Below are positions 30,642-40,834 of a stretch of DNA of 64,000 nucleotides, one piece after another; position 1 is the stretch's first letter; each line of letters starts with the position of its first letter. A program made the position numbers and the translations under genes. The notes below the pieces were generated by a model. That model did no database searches. It was not told the DNA's origin and was given only the letters and a program-made list of their open reading frames with translations. Source of the stretch: Blasia pusilla (Eukaryota > Marchantiophyta > Marchantiopsida > Blasiales); the NCBI GenBank assembly GCA_050084515.1, contig CM114272.1, positions 58,032,001 through 58,096,000 on the forward strand. The letters run 5' to 3'.

Positions 30642-32060
30642 TGGAAGAATAAGAGAATTTGCAGTAAGCCACCTCTCCGCTCCTGTACCCGCACATGAAC
30701 GTGGACGAGCTCGATGAGCGTCAGAGGATGCCTCAGAGAGAATGCTCGAAAAGTTGATTTGTTGCAAATTCTTGGAGATATTCTCTTGAAGTCGATCAAT
30801 CCCTTCCATAATCCATTGATTGAAAAGGGATAGAATTTCTTATGTAGCGAGAGGAAGAAGAGGCCAACCGATGTAAGAACCTTGAAGTGGGAGGACAAGT
30901 GCGGAGAAGGTAGGAATGACGTAGAAAAACATTGAGAGAGAATCCCATAAGCCACTTGGGGATCCCCTAGATGAGGTAACAAATGAAACCATTGTACGTC
31001 TTTCAAAATGGCCTCATCCAAGAACTTCAAGACATAGTCGATGAAGCTAATTGGGACCCCAAGAACCCTAATCCCTTCAGTACAGATGGGAAAATCATGA
31101 GTAGGTGGGGTGAATGTTGAGGGAAGGCATGAAGGAGACCATACCCGATATTTATTAGGTTAGACTTTAAGGTTTAAGAAAGAGAGTTCTCCACAAAATG
31201 GGTATAAGTAGGAACCACTTCAAAAGGAGGACCTATGATGTGAGTATCATCAGTAATAGAAGAAAAAAGACAAGATGGAAATATTTGGGCGGATGCTCGG
31301 AGGGCAAAAAAATGTGCGATGGCAAAGAGTGGATCCCATGGGATCATCTTGAGGCGTGCCACAAATTGATTGGAGAACACTATATTCCCGAAAAGTACCA
31401 TGATGAGAATAGATAACGGACGTATCGTATGCATAGAAGGAGCGAACAAATGGAATAAGACTCGCAAGTCATCCGCCCGCACAACATAACTCCTCAAAGA
31501 TGGCCGTACGAGAAATTTAATTGAATGCGTTAGCCACATCGACTTGAATTGCTACCCACTCTGGATGAATATCAAGATTGGAGCAAGTCCCATGCACCAC
31601 AGCCTTACAACCACCATGGGTTGCCACTCCAAACTAATGAGGAAATAAGTGGGCTCTAAAGTGAGGACAAAATTGCAAGCATAGAGACCAACTAACCAAG
31701 CGGCATAAAACCTCTACAATAGCCAAAGGGTGGACACTGAAAGGAGGCTTGTCCATAGCAAATAAACGACAAGCCTCTTAGAGTTTAGAGATAGAGAATG
31801 GGAGACATTTTGCCGCAATATGTGCATAGGTACACCTTAGAGAGACAAAGCCACTTGCTGAATCTTCCGAGATAAAGCAATGGCGGAGATGCTCAAAAAC
31901 CATCTCGGATAGCCCGCTTGCCGATAAGCAAGGAGTATGAAGAAAAGCCCTTGTGAAAACCTCCAAGTCAAGATTACTTGTATAATCTTCCACAAATGGT
32001 GGTGCATCACCACTTGAAGGAGGGTGAAGAGCTTCTAGGAGAGCCATTGTGTGCACTTAG
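30590..32060 (-). pseudogene. LINE-type reverse transcriptase relic
   Basis: Minus strand, from 32056: ASGLSEMVFEHLRHCF, AHIAAKCLPFSISKL; then near 31540 VQVDVANAFN-type sequence (AIQVDVANAFN), EELCCAGG, LIPFVRSFYA-type; then CGTPQDDPMG, ITDDTHIIGPPFEVVP, FLNLKV, PSCLPSTFTPP, EGIRVLGVPISF, LLPHLGDPQVAYGIL. These are the palm motifs of a non-LTR RT: D-ANAFN, G--QGDP-G, -ADDTHI-GP. The stretch is broken by many stops. The element probably lacks a 5' ORF here; no target duplication or poly-A tail was found. Confidence 0.7.
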
Positions 32061-32340
32061 AACCGTCGGAGAGAGAGGACCCAATGCTTGAGCCGCACGT
32101 GAAAACTCAACAACTTGCCCCAAAAGTGGACTTCTTCGAAGGCATTGTTGTATTGAAGGCCTCCTATATTGGCATCACCACTTGAAGGAGGGTGAAGAGC
32201 TTCTAGGAGAGCCATTGTGTGCACTTAGAACCGCCGGAGAGAGAGGACCCAATGCTTGAGCCGCACGTGAAAACTCAGCAACTTGCCCCAAAAGTGGATT
32301 TCTTCGAAGGCATTTTTGTATTGAAGGCCTCCCATATTGG
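32005..32340. repeat. 168-bp tandem duplication in the LINE relic
   Basis: CATCACCACTTGAAGGAGGG and the following 148 bases occur at 32005-32172 and again at 32173-32340 with only a few differences (for example GTCGG/GCCGG). The period of 168 is a multiple of three, so the copy would have kept the reading frame on the minus strand. Confidence 0.85.
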
Positions 32341-34469
32341 CATTTTGAGTGGGATGAGCCGCAGCTAAGGCCTCTGCTCGAAGTAAATCCTCATTCTAAA
32401 GATATCAAGATGGAGAGAATAAGATTAGGCAACAACGAATGTATGATTGAAAGTTACTTTAAGAAATATAAAAAGCAATTGAAAAGAAAAAGTGACATGT
32501 ATAGTGTTGAAAGAAGTGGCTCAAGAATATGAATCTCTAATGTCCTCAAGGAGATAGCAAACGCATGTAGGGGCGAAACAGTAAGGTAAAGAGTTGAAAG
32601 AGCAAGGTAGACGTTTGAGAGGAATTGACCTAAAACAAACCCGTACACAAAAAAAAGTGCCTACGGATAAGGAAGAAAAACTAGAAAACCTACTTGGTAT
32701 GAAAAGAACGAGCTCGTCAAGACAATCAAAAAAAGACCAGACACGCCCAAAATCGATACTCCAAGAAAAAGTTATGAAAGAAATTGGAAACACCAAAAAA
32801 GGATGTGAGGAGAAAGTGAGCCACCCATCGATGACTGCTATGAGGGATTGAGATTGGAATGTTGGGCCCAAACCGTATCAAAAGATCGAGAAAAGAAATA
32901 GGAATCCCTTAAACCAATGATAACCCGATATCACACTATAAGAAGACGGCTATGTGTGAAATTGCGTTTAGGAATCTATGAGCATATTTAGGAGAGAAGG
33001 AGATCCAAAGATGCCAAGAACTTTGGAAAACTCCATCTTAAGTGGAAAAAAAAAGACCCCAGAGTTCAAGCTTGAGAAGATGATTACGTTGGGCCTTAGA
33101 TTAAAAAGATTGGAGCATGGTGGAAATAGTTACAAGCAAAGTCCTAAATGTCCTGCCATCTCCACCTCCATAGTCCTCCCAAATTGGATTGGATCAAACA
33201 TATTTGTAAAGTTCCTTTAATTCATCTCCATTATACACGTAAAATGATTTTAAATGATATTTGAAAATTTTATAAATTAATCATCATTTTGAGAGGTAAT
33301 TCACAAGTATGCGGCCCCTATTCGATTTGAGAACAAAATTATTGACCACCCAATTATGACACAAGTTAGAGAGTTAGCTCACGATGCATGCAAGAGGTGT
33401 AGAGGGAGTACGATGAAGGTAAGGTAATGTGACACGAGATTTATGTAAGAAAATGATAATAATAGATTGATTTTGATAATTGAGAACTTGGAATGCATCC
33501 TTATTGTTTAAACAACTAGTATTGCTTTTAGAGAATGGTGTAATATTGAGTGAGGAAAAATGAGTGGATATTAAGGCGATGTGGGCTAGGATGCGCGTGT
33601 GCTTAGCGAAGACATTTATGAGAAAGTTGTTTTTGTCGCAACTGAATAAAATGATATCGATACATACCATGTCTTCAATAGTAGCCAAGAGACTTTTGAC
33701 CTACTTCACTCCATAATTTTGGCCAATAAATTGTTCACCTACTACGTTCATGTTAAATACATAGATATGTGTGAAGAAATGAAGAAAGTGTATGCAAAAA
33801 GATAAATTCATAGTTTCATCCCTACATAACCAATGGAAAGGCCGGGAGTCAATTTGATATGCATAGAGTGCTCACATCATGTTATGTCTATAAACTACAT
33901 TGTTGTAATTGCGTAATAATCACTATTTGTGGTAAATTAAAAAATTCTTGTGTGTGGGCGTAAAGCATTATCATTGTGATACGGATATAAAATCTAAGTG
34001 TTATATCAGTTATGTTCATCTGTTGAAACCTATAGATATTGACTAGTAATTTGATTGATGTTTTGTTGATGATATCTAGACATATTGACTAGTAAAGGAC
34101 TTAAAAGATTTAGTTATGTATGAACAAGAATGATCTGAAAAACAAAGGAAGTGTGTTTGATAGAGTGCTCTACCAAAAGTTTCTTATTTGAGAAGTTCTA
34201 CAATAAGTTCTCTAGATGGATGTATGGGGAACCACAACAAGTGCAATGTGAATCCCTTCCACTTTACGTGTATCTTGGTCTGTCTGTCACGAGCCTCATG
34301 TGTGCAAATTGATTTGGGCAAGTGCTGGCGCATGCAAGAGGCAAGCCCTTCCTCGGCCTAAGGCCGATGCTTTTCATCTACCCTTGATCATCTACCTTGT
34401 CATCTACCCTTGATCATTCAGTTTGACACGATGACCACGTTGGCAACATTCACAGGTGGTGTTAGCTAA
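32341..34469. other. AT-rich intergenic DNA
   Basis: No recognisable gene. The two overlapping frames near 32521-32871 on opposite strands have no motif. From 33240 the sequence is AT-rich and featureless. Confidence 0.5.
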
Positions 34470-35090
34470 CCAAGAGAGTTGTTGGAGAGGAGCACCCATG
34501 AGGAGGACATTCCCATAGCGGATAGTCCCATTGAGAGACATGACATGGTAGTTGTCTCTTCCCATGGTGCGGAGACCTATTTATCGTTGTTGGGTACAAG
34601 CGTTGAATTGCAGAGAAGTGCAGACAAGCTCGTGAGGCATGTGTGGAACCATGCATGGGTCTTAGAGCAGATAGAGTTAGGTGACGGTCATGCTCTTGGA
34701 CTATAGACTTGGTATCTCTAAATACCACACATGTTGTACGGCAACACCAAGAGGAGGGTGTGAGAGTGTTAGATGTCTTTGGAGAGATCAACACGGGGGG
34801 TAGTTACAATATTGCAATGTTACGGGGATGACCGCACCGACGGTGCTAGATGTGTATATAGTAGTAGATCATATTAGGTAGATGTGGTGTCTACTAACTC
34901 GAGTTAGGGGGACCCAACTACCAACTAGAGGGGGCAGTTGTATGGTCGAGATGGACATGCGTGAGTGTATTTCATTTATGGGTGGATTGATCCGTGTGTT
35001 GGGACGATCAACGTTGTGTGGTGTATAGATATGACCATTGATGTGGATTGTGTAGTGATGTGTATATGCACGACATCCCCAACATGGTCC
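34470..35090 (+). mobile_element. Fragment of the methyltransferase-gypsy family
   Basis: Plus strand. The frame from 34479 contains DIPIADSPIERHDMVVVSSH and LLGTSVELQRSADKLVRHVW, the same linker as at 17840-18360. At about 34755 another frame reads EGVRVLDVFGEINTG, which is methyltransferase motif I. Directly after motif I the fragment jumps to AACTAGAGGGGGCAG, a polypurine tract, and an LTR A segment (34936-35073: GGTGGATTGATCCGTGTGTT, GTTGTGTGGTGTATAGATATG, ATATGCACGACA). CAACATGGTCC shortly after resembles an LTR end with a primer-binding site. Everything from methyltransferase motif IV to PHD is deleted. Confidence 0.7.
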
Positions 35091-36048
35091 ATAATCACAC
35101 ACTATTAGAAGGTAAAAAATTGATTTGATAGCCTTGGATTACATTGTTACACAACAATCCATATGTAGGGAAGAATCACAAAAATCGATTGGATCGTAAT
35201 AACATTCACATAACTCTACATTTAACATAAGATTATAAAGACAAAAAGCAAGGAAACATGCTCAAGATGAGAGAAACCTCTCCCCCAAGGTATGGAGCAA
35301 AATTAACATAGGTGGACAAGTAGATACGGCAAAAAGAAGATGGAGAACTAGTGGGATGCAAAACAAGGAGAAGATGTCCTCAAGAAAGAAGATCATGAGG
35401 AGATCTGCGATACATTGTAGATCAAGAATATAAAACCTTCTTTTGATACAAGCAATGTACTCCGCCATGTTCCTTCTTAAATTATAAAGTATATTCAATT
35501 AAGTTTATCCTTGCCTTTCAACTTTGAGTGAGTCCAAGATAACATGTAAAAACCAAACATAGGTCAAAAATGTTTTCTTTCATCTAGAAGGATGGAAAAA
35601 TACATGCAAACTCTACCACCTTGTATGTACCACAATTATTCATCTTAAATTATACCACATGTGCAATTAGAGGGAGAGATATGAAACTAGAGAGAGGGAC
35701 GTAATGCAAAGGTAAGGAAATTGCTCCTACTTTTTGTACCTTGGATGTCAAATATTTATCTATTTTATCACCTCTAGTAATGTCTCCCTCAATCTTAGCT
35801 TTACATTTGGTGATGTTTGTATTAGCGGCACCTTTCCTTCACTTCCAATTTAATTTCACCTTCTTGATCATCACCTCCATTTTCCCCTTGAAGCTAAAGA
35901 GCTCCACTTTTATTAGTTTATTGAAGATTTACGGTAGTTGATGCCATAGATGTGTCAAGGGAAGGAAACGAAATAATATATCTGTGGTTATAATTCACTT
36001 CATAGAGATATTCTTATAAGTGTCCTTTAAGAAGATGTCATACGTATA
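35091..36048. other. AT-rich intergenic DNA, no gene seen
   Basis: No supported reading frame or element. Confidence 0.5.
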
Positions 36049-36156
36049 TACATTGCTACACAATCTATGTTACTACTCACATCCAGAGAAAGAACACCAT
36101 TGATCTTCCCAACACACGGGTAGATTTATACATAAAAGTACATATACACTAAGACA
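36049..36156 (-). repeat. LTR A segment
   Basis: On the minus strand contains TACCCGTGTGTTGGGAAGAT, CAATGGTGTTC and GATTGTGTAGCAATGTATAT, the A-segment blocks, with several substitutions and a small rearrangement in the middle. Confidence 0.55.
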
Positions 36157-37017
36157 ACACAAAAGCTTGGAGTATAAAAGGCTCACATGGACAACTCCAG
36201 TCTTGAATGTACATATAGTCATCAAGCCACATGGTCGTGAATAGCTACACGTGATGCGAGATATGATCGCAGGTCCAAGGAAGAGAGACCTTTTTGTGAC
36301 CTACCAAAGTTGCAACCTAGACTAGCTAGTTGCGAGACTAGGAAGGGCAATAAAACCAACCGCGGAACTAACTCCAGGCAAGAGACATATACGTCTATTG
36401 TGACTAGTCTTAGGTAAGAAAGGGACGTAGTTACTCGCGGGGATAAAACCAAGCCAGGCAAGGTTTGAGACCTTAGATCAAAGTACCAAGTCAAGGGTGA
36501 GAAGCAAGGAACACGTGAGTAGTCAAGATGGACGAGACACCACGAGACTAGTCACAAAACGCAAAGGGCGGCAAGACAACCATGAGGCACCAAACAGAGA
36601 GTCAAGATGATCACTAGGCATGAGATACATGAAACGCGGGTCCGAGCGCCAAGATGCGTTTGGGAAGCCAAGAGTTGCATAAGCTATAAAAAGCCTGTGC
36701 CAAGCCATCTTGATGGATAACCAGTCAAATACTGATCCGCGGGTTGCTAACCATGTTTGGGTTGAAGGCCAAAATCAAGGGCGTGAGGGGGACAATAGAG
36801 AAGGTGGGGTTCCCCTAGAGAACTCGAGAGTACCTATAAGGGGTAACATTCTCCCTCTCTACCCACTCGAGCCCTTGAATTAGGAACTAACCATAATGCG
36901 TGTTTGGCCGTGTTTTAGGTTTGAGCTAAGGGGCGTACCTTGATAAATTAACCGAAGTGCTCCGATTTGGGTAAGGGACTTGGGGAGATTGGTCAAGGGT
37001 TGGGGAAGAGGCTTTCT
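36157..37017. other. Intergenic DNA, probable LTR or retroelement debris
   Basis: Purine-rich with recurring words such as GCAAGAGACATA and GAAGGGCAATAAAACC, but no domain. No gene supported. Confidence 0.4.
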
Positions 37018-37149
37018 AGGGAGACGCTATGCACTTGGGAAGATTCGACTTGATTGTCATTAGGGAGACGCCGTGCACTTGGGAAGATTCGACTTGATTG
37101 ATGCTAGGGAGATGCTATGCACTTGGGAAGATTTGACTTGTTGAACACA
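37018..37149. repeat. 44-bp unit repeated three times
   Basis: AGGGAGACGCTATGCACTTG plus GGAAGATTCGACTTGATTG occurs at 37018-37061, 37062-37105 and 37106-37149. Confidence 0.85.
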
Positions 37150-37189
37150 CAACTAGTGGAGTTTTTGGGACTCAATCTAAGTCTTCCGC

Positions 37190-37602
37190 TTGCAATGCTC
37201 GAGGTTGAGAGAGTTCCGAGGCGATGTTAGGGGAAGTAGAGAAAAAAATTCTATGAACACATCCAACCTTTCCCATAAGGGAATCAATAATCTAACTCTC
37301 AAGCCTTATACCAAATCTTAAAAGGATGAATGTTTCAAAGACTCAACATGAGAAAGTAGTTATTAATACCCATCTCCCTACCTTCTTTGCCCTTGGGAAG
37401 AGCCGAAATTCCCTAAAAAATAGCCAAAAAGATAACCTATGCATATAGACCATTGCGGAACCATTGACTCGATCGACGGGTCAGCTACCACGACATAGCC
37501 AAATGTAGGACTTCTAAAAAATGACGGGTCCTATGCAATGGAACTATCTTCAATCTCATCTACCATCGTAGGAATAAGTTATGCTCAAACAACCCGTCGA
37601 AT
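37190..37602 (-). repeat. Gypsy LTR body relic
   Basis: On the minus strand it reads GGTTGTTTGAGCATAACTTA, GATGGTAGATGAGATTGAAG, CCCGTCGATCGAGTCAATGG, GGTTATC and TTTCTCATGTTGAGTCTTTG, in the same order as the LTR body at 4909-5520 and 57660-58256. It is more diverged and has no A segment attached. Confidence 0.5.
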
Positions 37603-37604
37603 CC

Positions 37605-37622
37605 ATATATATATATATATAT
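37605..37622. repeat. AT microsatellite
   Basis: A run of nine AT dinucleotides. Confidence 0.9.
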
Positions 37623-39178
37623 TGTTAACACATTAGAACTCTAATAATCGACCGAGTATGATGTGACAAAGATCAAAGATCACACTCTTTTTCTTAGCTC
37701 GACGTTTCTTTTATGAATCCATTCGCATAGCAGAAGCTCCATACTAGATAAAAAATATTGGAGTTAGATCTTTTCACTAGAAATGGCCACAAATAGTTTT
37801 TTGCTTTGATATATTTTTTCATTTGAATTAGAATCGATGGCCATAAATACTATTGTGGTTAAGTGTTCTAAGGACTTTTCATACTCCAAGTCAATGCCTA
37901 CTTGCCTTGTATGGATGGGTGTGCAATGGAGTCCTATGAAGTAGTAATACCATGAAAACCCTTTTATTTTCTCACTAACATAATGCTCGTGCTATGCACG
38001 GGTGAAAATCATCCCGTGACGAAAAGCATCTCCCTCCTTAACTTAAATTTAGCTCTTCTATTATGTTAATTTAGTTCTTATGTTATATGTGTTATCACAA
38101 GAGGAGGCCAACACGTACACATGTCAACATCGGAGGGGTTCTCAAATCCCATCCTCTTTTATTTATACAAAAAAATTTCATTGTTATGACTTTTCATATA
38201 TGTGAACTTTTATTCTCATGAAGAGTTTCCCTTCTATTCCTATGTTAACAATATAGATGGCATGCCCATACCACATATGAACTTAACAAAAATATGAAAC
38301 TCAAATTTTTTTTCCTGAAGGGGTTTAACAGGTGGGGGCGGTCAATATAACAAAGGGAAGGCATTTGAAACAAGGGGGCGATTGAGTCGAAGATTGCGGA
38401 TTTTCTCCATCCAGACTCCGACCCCGAGATCGATACAAAAGTTGCCCCATATAAGTGTCCGATGCACATTGATCGAATTTGATTCATCCACATTGTTGCT
38501 CGATAAAAGTGTATCATCCCGGAGTCCCGACCGGTCCGTACCTCTACACATCAATCGCCGCCGCTTACACATGAATTGAAGGATGCAATGTCGAGGAATG
38601 AATGTCCAGAATTGTTGCGGGTTTGTGTGGGAAAAGACGTTCTGAAGCAGCGTGAAAGAGTCCTGAAGGATTATTTGCTATTGGATAAATGGAATGGACG
38701 GGCGTCGGTCGGGAAGTCTCTCATTCGGAATGAGGAACGTCACGAGCGCAACTGGAAATTGGAGTGCCGGGGGCTCGAGAATGCGAAAGACTACCACCTG
38801 CGGCTTCGGAAACCACAGGAATGGTAATGTAAGAGAATCGGAAGAAATGTCTTGTGGATGATGTTTGAAATGGAAGGAAATGAAAAGGCGTCGCTCTGGA
38901 GGATAGTGAAACACTTGAAAGAGCGTGGAATGGACATTCCACGCTCACAAACCAAGATGCGCACAGCGAGTCTATTCCAAATGTGGATGAGAAGTCACTC
39001 CAAGGGGACGAAAGTCGAGGAATCTCTCGGGCGTCGGGTCGATTTATCTAGGAATAATTGCAACTGTTGTAAACTTCCCCTTCGCAACGAAACCTGAAAA
39101 TCCGGACAATCGACGCTCGATTGTATAATAACCATTTTCTCCGCTCCGCTGATCTTCTTTTCATTTCTGTCGGTTGCC
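37623..39178. other. Intergenic DNA upstream of COI1
   Basis: No recognised gene. CTCGTGCTATGCACGGGT at about 37986 resembles a Helitron 3' hairpin without a proper CTRR end. GAGCGTGGAATG (38921-38932) and CATTCCACGCTC (38935-38946) form a perfect palindrome with a 2-base loop. Confidence 0.4.
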
Positions 39179-39355
39179 ATGTCTCTTCACGAGGTGAACA
39201 GAGTCTCCCCGTCTCTCGCGCCAAGAGCCCCGGTCATGTCCGATCGAGAGCTTCGGGAATCCCTGACGCCGGAGCTTCGGAACAAGCCCGGGCCCGTCCG
39301 TCCACCCTCTTCGGCAAGCAATCAGTCGAAGCTCGCTCTAGACTCCAGTGTCTAA
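39179..39355 (+). CDS. Possible short protein or first exon, unidentified
   Basis: ATG at 39179 opens 58 codons (MSLHEVNRVSPSLAPRAPVM, then SDRELRESLTPELRNKPGPV) to a TAA. The sequence is GC-richer than its surroundings and uses a balanced, protein-like composition. I recognise no family. It could be a first exon of something whose other exons I did not find, or chance. Confidence 0.25.
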   Translation: MSLHEVNRVSPSLAPRAPVMSDRELRESLTPELRNKPGPVRPPSSASNQSKLALDSSV

Positions 39356-40834
39356 GAACCTGTGGAGAGACATCAGACGGGCACATCTGGGGTCGGATCA
39401 CGACTCGAAAGCCAGAACTCGTTGAAATGTTGCCGAGGCTTGTCCACTTCCATTGTGCCACACCCCAAACGGAACGAACGGCAGCGGAAAGGACCGCGCA
39501 CGATTCTCGCCATGGGACTCGCCTCAACTGAGTGGCGATTCTCGCCATGCTATTCTAAACAGGAAAGGACAAACAACAAAATAAATAATCGGTCAGGCTA
39601 GCCTTGGGCTGGGGCCGCTGGGCAGGGTGAGGCGGGCGGGGTGGGGATGGGTTTGCTGGGGCAATCACGGTCCACAGCCCAGACCCCTTTTCCTGCTCAG
39701 GCATACCGTTCTTTCCGGGGATGCCTTCCGATCGGATCGGCAGAGCTCTGGCGTTTTGAATTTACCCAGCTGGCAGGACCCAGTGAAAGTACAGCGTGTC
39801 ACTGCTTCCCACGGGCTTCGCCCGTATTTATTGAGGGACTGTAGATCCCCCTGGTCCACTTGCGAACTGAGAAACGGGGAGCATACAGTCTCGTCGAGCC
39901 GGCGCTTGCGAATGTGGACCGCGGAAAAGCGCCCGGCTAAAAGCGCGAGCCCTTCCCGCCGTATCTCTGAGTGACTGGCACGACACGTGGACGTATCGGT
40001 CTTTCCAGTCGGGCTCCTGGTTTTGAAATCCGCGTGCAGTACTAGCAGAGTGATTACAAGGCCTGTACTTTTCCCCGGCCTCCCGCGTCTCGTCTATCTG
40101 CGTGGTCGGAATCTAGTGGAAGCTCGCTTGGCTCGGGGGCAGGCTCGGTCACCGGGCCTCAGTAGGCGCTGTGGCGGGAGAGGGAGGTGCGGGAGGATTG
40201 CGCGCGGAGGAGACCTGATTGCTGGGCGGGCTTCGCCGGCGGAGGTTTGGGACAGGCTCGGCAGCGGGGCTGGGATGCTATGCCGCGGGCCGCGCGGACT
40301 GCAGTAGATAGATAGGAGGCAAAGTTCCGTCGGCGCGGTGGAGGCAAGAGGTCTAATCATCTTCCATCGTTTGGAAGGATGAAGTACGAGAGAGTGAGCG
40401 TAGGGCGGAGAGAGAGCGAACGAGGTGGTGGAGCGTCGAGCGGGACAGAGTTGGGAGAGAGAGCTTTTTGGAGGTGACAGTGGACATAAGGGGGGCCGGG
40501 AATCAGCTTTTTGGAGCTTGGAGTGGACAGACGAACGGGCTCGGGGGTGAAAGAAGTGGTGCGAGCAGGTCAGAGGAGGGAAGTAGAGGTCGAAGCGGCG
40601 AGCGTCGAGGAGAAGCTCGAACAGAGGATCGCTGCACCTGCGTCGTCCGGGGGGCGTAACCAGGTGAAGTCGACGATACCCCGGGAGGAAGGAGGGCAGC
40701 AGTGATCGCTGGACAGCGGGTGGGAAACGGTTGTTGGAACTTGGAGGGGAGTGTGGAAGGGTTGTGAACATCCGGGAGGATAAAAGAGGAAAGTAGACGG
40801 GGAGGGACAGAGGAGAGGAGGAGGAAGAGGGAAG
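39356..40834 (+). other. COI1 promoter and purine-rich 5' leader
   Basis: No gene. From about 40340 to the COI1 start the plus strand is strongly purine-rich (GAGAG, GGAGG and GGAAG runs), a feature of plant 5' leaders and GAGA-type promoter sequence. The long minus-strand frame through it is a composition artefact. Confidence 0.5.

Noticed and set aside
37981-38010. Helitron 3' end on either strand
   Set aside because: The hairpin GTGCTATGCAC is present but neither strand has a CTRR end at the right distance and no left end was found.
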